Shown here: one piece after another, positions 1 through 9,846 of the stretch | Layout of the letters: each line of letters begins with the position of its first letter | Numbering within the stretch: the stretch's first letter is position 1 | Assembly: GCA_038238015.1 (NCBI GenBank) | Contig: JBBRYA010000003.1 | Location: 1 to 64,000, forward strand | Source of the DNA: DASQFQ01 sp038238015 | GTDB lineage: Bacteria; Actinomycetota; Thermoleophilia; Solirubrobacterales; Solirubrobacteraceae | DNA: 64,000 bases | Reading direction: 5' to 3' | The notes under the pieces: model-generated | What the model was told of the DNA's origin: nothing | Seen by the model: only the letters and a program-made list of their open reading frames with translations | Database searches by the model: none | Translations under genes and position numbers: made by a program

Positions 1-832
1 AGGAAGTAGTACTCGCCGTCCTGGAGCAGGCCCTCGATCGTGCCCGCGGAGTGGTAGCCGACGGCGCGCGCCGCCTCGACGGCGATCTCGCCGATGCGCT
101 CACGCAGCTCGGCGTCGACCAGCGCCGCCATCAGAAGCTGATCGAGGAGTCGCGCTCGCCGAGGTGGACGACGTTGCCCTCCTTGTCGGCGAGGACCTGG
201 ACCTCGACGTGGCGGGGATCCGGGAGGTAGCGCTCGAGGTAGACCGTGTCGTCGGAGAAGAACTTCTCGCCCTCGCGCGCGGCGCCCTCGAAGGCGTCCT
301 GGAGCTTGTCCTCCTCCAGCGCCACGCGGAAGCCCTTGCCGCCGCCGCCGCCGGCGGCCTTGACCGCGATCGGGTAGCCGATGTCCTCGGCGATCTTCTT
401 CGCGTCCTCGAGGCTCTCGACGGGCTCGGTCGTGCCGGGGACGATCGGCACGCCCGCCTTCTTCATCAGCTCGCGTGCGCGGGTCTTCGAGCCCATCGCG
501 TCGATCGCGGACGCCGGCGGCCCGATGAAGGTCACGCCCTTGTCCTCCAGCGCCTTGGCGAAGGCGGCGTTCTCGGCCAGGAACCCGTAGCCCGGGTGGA
601 CGGCCTCGGCGCCGGACTGCTCGATGACCTCGAGCAGCTTCTCGACGTTGAGGTAGGACTCGGCGGCCGGCCCGGGGCCGAGCAGATGGGCCTCGGTCGC
701 CCGCTTGACGTGTTGCGCGTCGCGATCGGCCTCGGAGTAGACCGCGACGGAGTCGATCCCGAGCTCGTCGAGCGCGCGGATGACGCGGACGGCGATCTCC
801 CCGCGGTTGGCGACCAGGACCTTGCTGAACAT
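1..832 (-). pseudogene. accC: Acetyl/propionyl-CoA carboxylase biotin carboxylase subunit, broken and running off the left edge
   Basis: Biotin carboxylase carboxylates biotin with ATP and bicarbonate. The N-terminus starts MFSKVLVANRGEIAVRVIRA, the classic biotin carboxylase opening, and the ATP-grasp glycine loop AAGGGGGKGF is present. The frame runs 233 codons and stops at 131 just after HLGERDSS, where the family normally continues with CSIQRRHQKL. Downstream, in another minus-strand frame (131 to 1), the family sequence resumes (VDAELRERIGEIAVEAARAVGY). The missing piece is present inverted: plus-strand 120-152 reads QRRHQKLIEES. So a ~33-nt inversion, with a few codons lost at the borders, breaks the gene. 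It may be natural or an assembly error. It lies upstream of the other acyl-CoA carboxylase parts at 1450 and 4252. Confidence 0.88.
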
Positions 833-855
833 GGCGGCGCGGGATGCTATCCGGC

Positions 856-1443
856 ATGAGCCCGCGCCTCGTCCTCGTCCGCCATGGCGAATCCACCTGG
901 AACGCCGAGCACCGCCTCCAGGGCCAGGCCGACCCCTCGCTCTCCGAGCACGGGCGCGAGCAGGTGAGCGCGCTGCGCGCCCACCTCGAGCCCTACCACG
1001 GCGCCCGCGCCATCGCGTCAGACCTCACACGCGCCGCCGAGACGGCCGCGATCCTCGAGCTCGGAGCGGTGACCTGGGACCCGCGCTGGCGCGAGATCCA
1101 CCTCGGAAGCTGGTCGGGCAAGCGGGTAGACGAGCTCGATCCCGGCCAGGTCGCGTCGTGGCGCCGCGGGGTGCTTGTCCCGCCGCAAGGGGAGATGTGG
1201 CCGACCTTCCAGACCCGGGTCGCGACCGCGATCGGGCAGCTGGACCGCAGCGGTGGGGACATCGTCGTGGTCACCCACGGCGGCTGCGTCCGCGCCGCCT
1301 GCGCGCATCTGGTGGGGGCCGACCGCCTGCGGCTCGCGCCGCCGGCCAACGCGAGCCTCACGGTCTTCGAGCTCGGCGATCCCGCCCGGCTTCAGGCCTA
1401 CGGGCTGCGCCCGCCGCTGCCCGACACGCCGGGCGTCTGGTGA
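856..1443 (+). CDS. Histidine phosphatase family protein (phosphoglycerate mutase-like)
   Basis: A 195-residue cytoplasmic enzyme of the histidine phosphatase superfamily. The catalytic RHGEST motif follows a short beta strand (LVLVRHGEST), the second conserved stretch is SDLTRAAETA, and the second catalytic histidine is in VVTHGGCVRA. The substrate cannot be told from sequence; members act on phosphosugars, cobalamin intermediates or other phosphomonoesters. I chose the ATG at 856 rather than the in-frame ATG at 844 because homology starts directly there and a TGCTAT box lies 5 nt upstream. It is divergent from the accC-like gene with only 23 bp between starts, so the two share a promoter region. 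Confidence 0.9.
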   Translation: MSPRLVLVRHGESTWNAEHRLQGQADPSLSEHGREQVSALRAHLEPYHGARAIASDLTRAAETAAILELGAVTWDPRWREIHLGSWSGKRVDELDPGQVASWRRGVLVPPQGEMWPTFQTRVATAIGQLDRSGGDIVVVTHGGCVRAACAHLVGADRLRLAPPANASLTVFELGDPARLQAYGLRPPLPDTPGVW

Positions 1444-1449
1444 GCGCCG

Positions 1450-1647
1450 CTACCAGCCGCTGAGGCCGGGCTCGCGCTCCACGCCCTCGATCCGGGCGGC
1501 GCGGATCCACGGGTTCTCCTGTGCCTGCGGCGCCGCGGGCGGCGGAGCGGTGTCGCGAAGGAACCGCTCGATCGCGCCGATCACCGCGGCGGCCTCCTCG
1601 GGGGAGGCGCTGGAGCCGTGCAGGGTCAGGCGCGGGCGGCGGTTCAT
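1450..1647 (-). CDS. Acyl-CoA carboxylase epsilon subunit-like protein
   Basis: A 65-residue protein with the layout of actinobacterial acyl-CoA carboxylase epsilon subunits: a short beta-rich start, a helix ASPEEAAAVIGAIERFL, a Pro/Ala linker, and a basic Trp-containing tail NPWIRAARIEGVEREPG. In streptomycetes and mycobacteria such small subunits bind the carboxyltransferase beta subunit and raise its activity. Its position between the biotin carboxylase gene (left) and pccB (4252-5820) supports the call, although these genes are separated by others. Sequence conservation in this family is weak, so the assignment rests on pattern and context. The gene is divergent from the cyclodeaminase-like gene at 1681. 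Confidence 0.6.
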   Translation of the reverse strand: MNRRPRLTLHGSSASPEEAAAVIGAIERFLRDTAPPPAAPQAQENPWIRAARIEGVEREPGLSGW

Positions 1648-1680
1648 GGCGCGACGCGGACGTTATCGTCCCGCGCCGCC

Positions 1681-2631
1681 ATGGCCGACGTGACCGTCCT
1701 CGACCACGACGCGGTGCTCGCCGCCGTCTCTCCGCAGCAGGCGATCGCTCGCGTCCGCGGCGCCTTCGCCGAGCACCACGCGGGGCGCTGGTCGATGCCC
1801 TCGAAGGTCTACCTGCCCGCGCCCCCGCACGGGGACTTCCGCGCAATGCCCGCGCTCGGCGGCGGCTTCGCGATGCTCAAGTGGATCTCGTCGTTCCCGG
1901 GCAACCCGGGTGAGCACGGGCTGCCGACGGTGATGGGCGTCGTCTGCCTCTCCGATGCGCAGACCAGCGCGCCGCTGATGCTGCTCGACGCGCGCGCGGT
2001 GACTGCGCTGCGCACAGGCGCAGTCGCGGCGGTCGCCGCTCGCGCGCTCGCGGCATCGGAAGCGCGCAGCGCCGGCATCGTCGGCTGCGGCCTGCACGGC
2101 GTGTGGGCGGCGCGCTGCCTGGCGGCCGACGGGTACGGGCCCGGCGTCTGCTTCGACCCGCGGCCCGAGGCGGCGCAGGCGCTCGCGACCGAGCTCGGCT
2201 GGAGCCCGGGCACGCGCGAGCAGGCGCTGGCCGCCGACGTCGTGTGCTGCGTCACCCCCGGCGCCGAGCCGGTGGTCGGCCTTGAGGACCTGCACCTAGG
2301 CCTGCACCTGAACATGCTCGGCGCCGACGGGCCCGGCAAGGCCGAGGCGACGGTCGAGGCGGTTCGCGCCTGCGCGCTGTTCTGCGACGAGTGGGCGCAG
2401 GCGTCGCACGGCGGCGAGCTGACCCAGGCGGTGGAGGCCGGCGTCGTGACGCGCGAGGACGTCACCGACCTCGGCGCCGTGCTGGCCGGCGACGCGCCGG
2501 GCCGCGGGGACCGGGGCGCCGTCACGCTGTTCGACTCCACCGGCCTCGCGATCCAGGACCTCGCGATCGCGATCGCGGCCTACGAAGCGGCGCAGGGCGG
2601 CGCGGTCACCGCCCAGCGCGTCTCGCTCTGA
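1681..2631 (+). CDS. Ornithine cyclodeaminase / mu-crystallin family protein
   Basis: A 316-residue NAD(P)-dependent enzyme family that includes ornithine cyclodeaminase, alanine dehydrogenase and ketimine reductase. Visible marks are an early lysine in FAMLKWIS, the substrate/helix motif LRTGAVAAVAARALA, a Rossmann nucleotide-binding stretch SAGIVGCGLHGVWAARCL, and the C-terminal family signature FDSTGLAIQDLAIA. The start at 1681 matches the family N-terminus; a TATCGT box lies 11 nt upstream in the divergent gap with the epsilon-like gene. The stop codon directly abuts the stop of the convergent PhoD gene. Specific substrate is unknown. Confidence 0.88.
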   Translation: MADVTVLDHDAVLAAVSPQQAIARVRGAFAEHHAGRWSMPSKVYLPAPPHGDFRAMPALGGGFAMLKWISSFPGNPGEHGLPTVMGVVCLSDAQTSAPLMLLDARAVTALRTGAVAAVAARALAASEARSAGIVGCGLHGVWAARCLAADGYGPGVCFDPRPEAAQALATELGWSPGTREQALAADVVCCVTPGAEPVVGLEDLHLGLHLNMLGADGPGKAEATVEAVRACALFCDEWAQASHGGELTQAVEAGVVTREDVTDLGAVLAGDAPGRGDRGAVTLFDSTGLAIQDLAIAIAAYEAAQGGAVTAQRVSL

Positions 2632-4230
2632 CTACTTCTTCGCGATCACGTAGGGACCGCAGGGCTTGCCGTCGGCGCCGATCACCGCCCCGCCCTTGGC
2701 GTCGCGCAGCGCCACGGTCACCGCTGCGTTCGTGACCTTCACCTGGCCGTAGGAGAACGTGTCGAGGTTCGAGCACTGGACGCCGGGCCCGTCGGGCGGC
2801 GGGCGGGTGAAGAACGCGCTGTTGGCGAGGTCGCCTGCGCTCGGGTTGCCGGTGGTGTCGTTGAGGTCGGTCTTGAACGTGTCCGTGCCGGCCGGTCCCG
2901 TGGTGATCTCTGTGATCCCGGAGTTCACCGGGCCGCCCTCCTCGAGCGTCTTGAAGCGCACGTCGTTGACGAGGTTGGCGTGGACGTCGGTGGTGAGGAA
3001 GACGACGTTGCGCACATTGTCGTGCAGGAACGTCAGCAGCTTCAGGCGCTCGGCCGCGTATCCCTCCCAGCGGTCATACGGGTCGGCGTAGATCTGCTGG
3101 ATCGGCAGCTCGTTCATGACGACCTTGAACGTCGCCTTGGAGCGCTTGATCGCGCGGGTGAACGCGGTCAGCTGGCGCGAACCGAGGTAGCTCCGTGCGG
3201 GATCGTTGATCCGCGCCACGCACGCGGGCGGCGGCGGCGAGGCGAGCGGGGGGATGAGCAGGGCGAACAGCGCGCGCTTGCTCTGCGGCGCCGTCGGTGC
3301 GAAGTCACGCTGACCCGAGCCGGGCGGGTTGTTGCATACCGGCCCGTCGTCGGCGCCGGCGCTGCGGAAGGACCGCTCGTCGAGGAAGAACAGCTCGAGG
3401 TTGCGACCCCAGCGGAAGGAGCGGTAGATGCCGCGGGCGTGCGAGTAGGTCACCGGCATGTACTCGCGGAACGCCTTGACGCTGTCGCGGTAGAGCTTGC
3501 GCCCGTTGACCGTCACGATCCGGGTCTGCCCCGACGGCGCCCCCTGCTCGGTCGGGTAGCTCGTCTGGCCGACGGCGAAGTCGTCGAGGAACTCGTGATC
3601 GTCCCAGTGGTTGTACATGCCCGCCGCGCTGCGAAGTGCGCGCAGCGAGGCGGCGCCGAGGATGTCGCGGTACTTCGCGCGCTTCTGGGCGACCGAGAGC
3701 GCGAGCGGGTCGGTGGACGCGAACTTCGAGTCGGTGTCGGAGTAGATCGTGTCGCCGAGGTTGACGTTGAAGTCGTTGCCGGCGCGCTGCATCCGCGAGT
3801 ACACGCCGAACGGCGCGAAGAACAACTTCGAGCCGGTCTTCACCGGGTCTGCGTCACCCGTCCACGCGAAGCGCACGGCGCGGTTGGCGCTCGCCGGCGG
3901 GGCGGTCTTGAACACGCCGCGCTCGCTGCGCCCGGCACGCGAGGCGAAGCGGTAGTAGAAGCGGCTGCCGGGCCGCAGGCCGGTGAGGCGCACCTGCACC
4001 GTGTTGTCGCTGCTCACGCCGGCCCGCAGGCGCCGTTTGACGGCGGCGCGGAAGCTGGGCGTGCGGGCGACCTGGAGGGTCACAGCACCCGGCTTGTCGG
4101 CACGGGTCCAGACGATCGCGGAGGTCTGGGCGACCTCGGCGGAGGCGACGCCGTAGCGGAAGCCCTTGGCGTCGGCGGAGGCGGGGACGGCGAGCAGCGC
4201 GATGAGCGCGAGCAGCGGGAGCCGGGACAT
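2632..4230 (-). CDS. phoD: Secreted PhoD-family alkaline phosphatase
   Basis: A 532-residue metallophosphoesterase of the PhoD type, predicted to act outside the membrane on phosphodiesters or phosphomonoesters. It has a cleavable signal peptide (residues 1-21, ending ASADAKG), an N-terminal Fn3/PhoD_N-like domain (about 25-110), then the catalytic domain with VNLGDTIYSD, the WDDHEFLDD metal-binding motif and FLDERSF, and a late histidine motif TTDVHANLV. A TAGAGT box sits 6 nt upstream of the ATG, suggesting leaderless transcription. It is convergent with and abuts the cyclodeaminase-like gene. Extracellular phosphate scavenging is the likely role. Confidence 0.88.
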   Translation of the reverse strand: MSRLPLLALIALLAVPASADAKGFRYGVASAEVAQTSAIVWTRADKPGAVTLQVARTPSFRAAVKRRLRAGVSSDNTVQVRLTGLRPGSRFYYRFASRAGRSERGVFKTAPPASANRAVRFAWTGDADPVKTGSKLFFAPFGVYSRMQRAGNDFNVNLGDTIYSDTDSKFASTDPLALSVAQKRAKYRDILGAASLRALRSAAGMYNHWDDHEFLDDFAVGQTSYPTEQGAPSGQTRIVTVNGRKLYRDSVKAFREYMPVTYSHARGIYRSFRWGRNLELFFLDERSFRSAGADDGPVCNNPPGSGQRDFAPTAPQSKRALFALLIPPLASPPPPACVARINDPARSYLGSRQLTAFTRAIKRSKATFKVVMNELPIQQIYADPYDRWEGYAAERLKLLTFLHDNVRNVVFLTTDVHANLVNDVRFKTLEEGGPVNSGITEITTGPAGTDTFKTDLNDTTGNPSAGDLANSAFFTRPPPDGPGVQCSNLDTFSYGQVKVTNAAVTVALRDAKGGAVIGADGKPCGPYVIAKK

Positions 4231-4236
4231 GAGCCG

Positions 4237-4242
4237 ACTCTA
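4237..4242 (-). promoter_or_regulatory. -10 box of phoD
   Basis: TAGAGT, 6-nt spacer to the ATG; a leaderless-type promoter. Confidence 0.5.
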
Positions 4243-4251
4243 ACCCGCTCG

Positions 4252-5820
<1,569 letters not shown>

Positions 5821-5853
5821 GCGGCGCGGGATCCTACGTCAACCGCGCCGCGC

Positions 5854-6285
5854 TCATCCAACTACCTCTACGCGGACCTCGAGAGCCCTGTAGGTGTCGA
5901 GCGCTCGCGCGTCGCGCGTCGCGAGCGGCAGACGGTGCTCGCGGGCGGTCGCGCCGACGAGCGCGTCGTACACCGCGCCGCCTGCGATGCCGATGGCCTC
6001 GAGCTCCGCGAGCAGCGAAGCGGCTCTATCGGCGCTCAGGAACCGGCTGTACGGAAAGCTTGCCGCGAGCAGCCTGGCGACCGTCGCCGGTGTGCGCCGC
6101 GCCGGCGGTGGGAGGCGCGTCAATACAGAGAAGGCCTCGAAGGCGGCGTGACCGCAGAGGCCGAGCCGTCGGCCGGCCAGGGCCTGGAAGGTCGTCTCGT
6201 GATGCTCGTGGTCGGCGACCGCGAGGGCGACGGCGACGCTGGTGTCGACCAGGAGCTCGGGGCTCGTACTAGCGCTGGGCGGCAT
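5854..6285 (-). CDS. vapC: PIN-domain toxin, VapC-type
   Basis: A 143-residue PIN-domain ribonuclease, the usual toxin of a VapBC pair that cuts RNA when free of its antitoxin. Acidic metal-binding residues appear in the expected order: LVDTSVAVA near the N-terminus, an internal Glu in FEAFSVLTR, the Asp in YDALVGATA and the final Asp in LATRDARA. It overlaps the 3' end of the AbrB-like antitoxin gene by 17 bp, so the two are co-translated. The pair is autonomous in the gap between pccB and the WMLRQ-repeat gene. Confidence 0.88.
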   Translation of the reverse strand: MPPSASTSPELLVDTSVAVALAVADHEHHETTFQALAGRRLGLCGHAAFEAFSVLTRLPPPARRTPATVARLLAASFPYSRFLSADRAASLLAELEAIGIAGGAVYDALVGATAREHRLPLATRDARALDTYRALEVRVEVVG

Positions 6286-6502
6286 CGCGAAGCGACCGCA
6301 CGTCGTCGTCGTCGATGGCGGCGCCGGCGGCGGGGATCACCAGGCGCCCGTCGCGCTCGTCCAGAGATTCACCGGCCAGGGGCTCGACGCGCAGTCCCGC
6401 GCCATCGGCGACCACCTCAACCACTCCGGCGCGAAGCCCGAGGTGGTCTCGCAATGGCTTGGGAATCACCAAGCGGCCTGCCTTGTCGATGGTTGCACGC
6501 AT
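6269..6502 (-). CDS. vapB: AbrB/MazE-type antitoxin (VapB partner)
   Basis: A 77-residue protein with an N-terminal SpoVT-AbrB swapped-hairpin DNA-binding domain: MRATIDKAGRLVIPKPLRDH, then LGLRAGVVEVV. The C-terminal half is acidic and would wrap the PIN toxin. It is directly upstream of and overlaps the toxin gene. Such antitoxins neutralise the toxin and repress their own promoter. The start is the ATG giving the complete AbrB domain. Confidence 0.87.
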   Translation of the reverse strand: MRATIDKAGRLVIPKPLRDHLGLRAGVVEVVADGAGLRVEPLAGESLDERDGRLVIPAAGAAIDDDDVRSLRDAAQR

Positions 6503-6551
6503 GCCTGAAGAATACCACCGACCGAGCTCCGGTTCCGCGCACGTGCGCCCG

Positions 6552-6887
6552 CTACACCTCGTTGGCCAGCAGCACGTCGCGCACGTAGCTCTCGCGCACC
6601 TTGTCGGTCTGGCGCAGCATCCAGATCGTCTGGCGCTGCAGCGGCTTCTCGCGCAGCAGGACCGCGGCGATGTAGCTCTCGCGCACCGCCTTCGGCTGGC
6701 GCAGCATCCAGACCTCCTGGCGGGCTTCCGTGTCGGGCCTGCCGAAGACCTCTTCGGCGAACGAGCGCCGGACCTCGCGCGGCAGGGTGAGCATCCAGCG
6801 CTGCTGGGGGTCGCGGGCGCCCATCGCCGCCGCCCGGGCCACGGGCCCTGGCGCGACGAGGATGCTGCGTTCCGTCCCGGAGGCCAC
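6552..6887 (-). CDS. Small protein built from three WMLRQ repeats
   Basis: Function unknown. The 111-residue frame starts with GTG at 6887, 5 nt after the stop of the DUF2269-like gene, so it may be translationally coupled; an internal ATG at 6824 is an alternative and leaves only the repeats. The protein is almost entirely three tandem units of about 28 residues: QQRWMLTLPREVRRSFAEEV, QEVWMLRQPKAVRESYIAAV and QTIWMLRQTDKVRESYVRDV. Each pairs a W-M-L core with a conserved basic/aromatic helix (VRESY). The units look like short helical hairpins and could bind a repeated partner. No catalytic motif, signal peptide or membrane segment is visible. Confidence 0.7.
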   Translation of the reverse strand: MASGTERSILVAPGPVARAAAMGARDPQQRWMLTLPREVRRSFAEEVFGRPDTEARQEVWMLRQPKAVRESYIAAVLLREKPLQRQTIWMLRQTDKVRESYVRDVLLANEV

Positions 6888-6892
6888 GGCGC

Positions 6893-7390
6893 TCAGGCGC
6901 CGGGCTTGGTGGCCATCAGGAAGATGGCGAGCAGCACGAGACCCAGGAGCGCGTAGGTGACCGTGCGGACCTTCGCGAAGAGCTGCTCGTACTCGTCGCT
7001 CATCGCGGCCTTCGCCTCGGCACCCGAGCGGGTCATGTCGCGCTGCGCGAGCTCGGCGAGCTTGCGCTCGCGGGGGCTCAGGTACCCGCCGCCGAGCCCG
7101 CCGATGACGATGAGGATCAGCAGCGTCGCACCGATCCACGGGTCGCCGAAGTCGTAGGGGCCGTCGAAGGCGAGGTAGAGGCCGGCGAGGAGGATCACCA
7201 CCATCGCCGGCGAGACGAGCCGCTGCTCTATCTGCGCCTGCACCCGGTGGAGGTAGGGCAGATGGCGCTCGTCGCCGCGCCGGGCCACCCCCCACAGCAC
7301 CGGGTAGGCGAAGAACACGCCGAACGCCAGCACGACGGCGGCGATGTGGACGAACAGGACGACGTTGTAGAAGGAGATCGCGGCGAGCAT
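6893..7390 (-). CDS. Small integral membrane protein, DUF2269-like
   Basis: A 165-residue protein with four predicted transmembrane helices: VVLFVHIAAVVLAFGVFFAY, SPAMVVILLAGLYLAF, a glycine-rich ATLLILIVIGGLGGGYL, and a C-terminal VTYALLGLVLLAIFLMAT. The first helix with its conserved histidine is like predicted membrane proteins of the DUF2269/CopD-like group, whose role is not known. A TAGGCT box lies 6 nt upstream of the ATG. It is followed by the repeat gene at 6552-6887, probably in one transcript. Confidence 0.7.
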   Translation of the reverse strand: MLAAISFYNVVLFVHIAAVVLAFGVFFAYPVLWGVARRGDERHLPYLHRVQAQIEQRLVSPAMVVILLAGLYLAFDGPYDFGDPWIGATLLILIVIGGLGGGYLSPRERKLAELAQRDMTRSGAEAKAAMSDEYEQLFAKVRTVTYALLGLVLLAIFLMATKPGA

Positions 7391-7396
7391 TCCCGC

Positions 7397-7402
7397 AGCC
7401 TA
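7397..7402 (-). promoter_or_regulatory. -10 box of the DUF2269-like gene
   Basis: TAGGCT, 6-nt spacer to the ATG. Confidence 0.5.
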
Positions 7403-7420
7403 GAGGCCGGGGGGATCCCG

Positions 7421-8041
7421 CTAAGGCCGCGAGAACGGGCGGTGGTGCGCCGCTCCGAGCGTGTCGAGCACGCCCGTGAGCACGGCGTGGGCCTCCTCGC
7501 GGCCGATCGCGGCGGGCGGCAGCGGCTCGTCCTCGATGGGGGGCTCGGGCGTCTCCCACTCGAACGTGGCGTAGGCGCGGTCGGGCGAGGGCTCGGGCTC
7601 GGCGACGAGCGCGGGCTCCTCCGCGGGCTCTAGCTCGGGCTCGGACACGGGCTCGGGCGAGATGGGCGCCACACTGCGGCGGAACAGGCGTGCCCAGAAG
7701 CCACGTCTGGGCTCAGGCTCCGCGGCGGGCTCGGGCTCGGGTTCCTTCACCTCGATCTCCGCTTCCGGCGGCGCGTCCACCTCGGTCGCCGCCGGCATCG
7801 GCACCGGCTCAGGCGTCTGCACCGTGAGCACGACCCTGGTGCCCCAGCCCGTCGGCTCGAGCCGGACGGTCCCGCTCGCGCGATCCGCCTCCCATTCGAC
7901 TCGTGCCTCGGGGTCGGATCTCGTGATCCGGATCTCGCCGAACTCGCCCAGGTGGCGAGCCAGAGTCCCCACGTCGGAGAGCTCGGCCCACAGCTCGGGG
8001 GGCGACTTGACCAGGGTCCGGGAAGCTTGGAGCGACGTCAT
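7421..8041 (-). CDS. SRPBCC-like domain protein with acidic Pro/Glu-rich linker
   Basis: A 206-residue protein of uncertain function. The first ~85 residues look like a START/polyketide-cyclase (SRPBCC) fold: VKSPPELWAELSDVGTL, then alternating strands ending GWGTRVVLTVQTPEP. A long linker of P, E and A repeats follows (about 88-175), with a basic patch RRGFWARLFRRS, and a short conserved-looking helix at the end (IGREEAHAVLTGVLDTLG). Start may be the ATG at 8041 or the in-frame ATG at 8059; the latter overlaps the divergent gene's start within a CCATGG palindrome. It may sense or carry a hydrophobic ligand, but that is only family inference. Confidence 0.6.
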   Translation of the reverse strand: MTSLQASRTLVKSPPELWAELSDVGTLARHLGEFGEIRITRSDPEARVEWEADRASGTVRLEPTGWGTRVVLTVQTPEPVPMPAATEVDAPPEAEIEVKEPEPEPAAEPEPRRGFWARLFRRSVAPISPEPVSEPELEPAEEPALVAEPEPSPDRAYATFEWETPEPPIEDEPLPPAAIGREEAHAVLTGVLDTLGAAHHRPFSRP

Positions 8042-8057
8042 GGGGGATCGTTTCGCC

Positions 8058-9107
8058 ATGGCGCGCACCCTTCCTGCCGAGCTCGCCCGGTCGATGCTCG
8101 CCGGCGCCCAGCGCCTCGCCGGCCCGGCCCGCGAGGACGGGGCGGCGGTGGCCGAGGTGGTCCGCGCGATGGTCGGCCTGCAGGCCCAGGACGCACCCGC
8201 GGCGGCCCTCGGCGTGCGGGCGCGGCTGGCTGGGGCGACCGCTTCGGCGGTCGCCCGCGCGCGCTTCGAGGAGCGCTCGGTCGCGCGGGTCTGGTGCATG
8301 CGCGGGACGATCCACCTGGTGCCGGCCGAGGACGCGCGCTGGCTCGTCGAGCTGCTCGGCCCGGTCGGCCTAGCCCGCGGGCGCCGGCGCCGCGCGCAGA
8401 TGGGCGTCGACACGCCCGAGGCGCTCGCGGCGGTCCGCGCCGTGGTCGCCGAGGGCGGCGCGCTCACGCGTCACGAGATCGCCGCGGCGGTCCGCGCCCG
8501 CGGGGTTCGCCTGGCCGATGACCCGCAGGCCGCGATCCACCTCGTGATGGGCGCCGCGCTGCACGGGCACATCTGCGAGGGCGTGCCGCAGGGGCGGGAG
8601 CCGGCCTACCTGCGCGTCGAGGACTGGCTCGCCCCCGCGCCGGCGCACGGCAACCGTGACGCCGCGCTGGCCGAGCTCGCCCGCCGCCACGCGCACGCCC
8701 ATCCGCCCGCGGGGCCGGAGGACTTCGCCGCGTGGTCGGGCCTCTCCATGCGCGACGCCCACGCCGGGTTCGCCGCGATCGCCCACGAGCTCGAGGAGGT
8801 GCAGGTCCTCGGCCGCACCGCCTGGGTCCCGCGCGGCCTGCGGCCCGCCCCGCCGGCGACCCGCCTGCTCCCCGCGTTCGACGGCATCCTGCTCGGCCAC
8901 CGCGACCGCGCGCTCACCGTCGCGCCCGAGCACGCCCGCGACGTGCTCCCCGGCGGCGGCATCCTGCGCCCGACGCTGCTGGTCGACGGCCGCGTCGAGG
9001 GCACGTGGCGCTTGGAGCGCGGCACGCCGGAGGTCGCGCCGTTCGGCGGGGAGGCGCCCGGCCTCGCCGCCGAGCTCGCCGACGTGGTGCGGTTCCGAGG
9101 GGGGTGA
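8058..9107 (+). CDS. Winged-helix DNA-binding protein, AlkZ/HTH_42-like
   Basis: A 349-residue protein of the winged-helix HTH_42 (DUF1006) group that contains the DNA glycosylase AlkZ of Streptomyces, which unhooks interstrand crosslinks. Diagnostic features: MVGLQAQD, giving the Q-x-Q catalytic pattern, the VWCMRGTIHLVPAED block, a second winged helix EGGALTRHEIAAAVRARGV, and the C-terminal LLPAFDGILLGHRDR motif. It is divergent from the SRPBCC-like gene, with starts overlapping around 8058. Role in DNA repair is plausible but not proven; the wider family is functionally diverse. Confidence 0.82.
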   Translation: MARTLPAELARSMLAGAQRLAGPAREDGAAVAEVVRAMVGLQAQDAPAAALGVRARLAGATASAVARARFEERSVARVWCMRGTIHLVPAEDARWLVELLGPVGLARGRRRRAQMGVDTPEALAAVRAVVAEGGALTRHEIAAAVRARGVRLADDPQAAIHLVMGAALHGHICEGVPQGREPAYLRVEDWLAPAPAHGNRDAALAELARRHAHAHPPAGPEDFAAWSGLSMRDAHAGFAAIAHELEEVQVLGRTAWVPRGLRPAPPATRLLPAFDGILLGHRDRALTVAPEHARDVLPGGGILRPTLLVDGRVEGTWRLERGTPEVAPFGGEAPGLAAELADVVRFRGG

Positions 9108-9110
9108 AAG

Positions 9111-9686
9111 TTGCCCACCGACGACCTATCGTCTCCTGTGGTGGTCACGAAGACGCGCATCACAGCGGACGAGTACGTCGCGATGGAGGAGCTCGAGGGC
9201 CGGCGCACGGACCTCATCGACGGCGAGATCGTCGTGAACCAGCCGACGCCGTGGCACCAGAAGGTGACGCTCGAGCTGGTGCTCGCCCTCGGCAACTGGA
9301 ACAAGGGCGCAAGCGGTCGCGGGGTCCTCTCTCTTCCCTTGGACATCAAGCTCGACGAGCACAACGTCTACGCGCCGGATGTCCTCTGGTACGCGGAGGG
9401 CCGAGCACCGGCGCTGCACGCACCGCGTCCGTACGCACCGCCCGATCTCGTGGTGGAGGTCAGGTCGCCCTCCACCTGGCGCAATGACATCGGCCCCAAG
9501 AAGTCCGGCTACGAGCGGGTAGGCGTGCACGAGCTGTGGCTCGTGGACTTCGGCTCGCTGCTGGTCTTTCGCCGCTCACACCCGCAGCACCCCACGTTCG
9601 ACGTGACGCTCGAGCTGACGGCCGAGGACACGCTCACGTCCCCGCTGCTGCCGGGCTTCGAGCTCCCGCTCGGCGCCCTGTACTAG
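9111..9686 (+). CDS. Uma2-family endonuclease-like protein (DUF820)
   Basis: A PD-(D/E)XK-fold protein of the Uma2 family, 191 residues from the TTG at 9111 or 9-10 residues shorter from GTGs at 9138/9141, which follow a TATCGT box. Typical motifs are ITADEYVAMEELEGRRTDLIDGEIV at the start (the family's hallmark Glu/Asp region), VYAPDVLWY, and DLVVEVRSPST, ending with GYERVGVHELWLVD. Family members are widespread, often in many copies, and their biological role is unsettled. The stop codon lies inside the left arm of the palindromic element at 9683-9850. Confidence 0.82.
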   Translation: MPTDDLSSPVVVTKTRITADEYVAMEELEGRRTDLIDGEIVVNQPTPWHQKVTLELVLALGNWNKGASGRGVLSLPLDIKLDEHNVYAPDVLWYAEGRAPALHAPRPYAPPDLVVEVRSPSTWRNDIGPKKSGYERVGVHELWLVDFGSLLVFRRSHPQHPTFDVTLELTAEDTLTSPLLPGFELPLGALY

Positions 9687-9846
9687 TGGACCCGTCCGCA
9701 AGTTCTGAGCATTCCGACGGGCCCGGCCCGCGTCGGCTGGCACCCGGCATCCGGTCACGTGCCACCAGCATGCTTTCGGATGCCGTTGACCAGCAGACAC
9801 GACCCGGACTGCGCCGGGTTATGCCCAGAACTTACGGCCGAGCCCA

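Noticed and set aside
120..152. In-frame TGA in the accC-like gene as a selenocysteine codon, given selA/selB nearby
   Set aside because: The TGA lies in an inverted segment that replaces family sequence; downstream homology is in another frame, so it is a break, not recoding.
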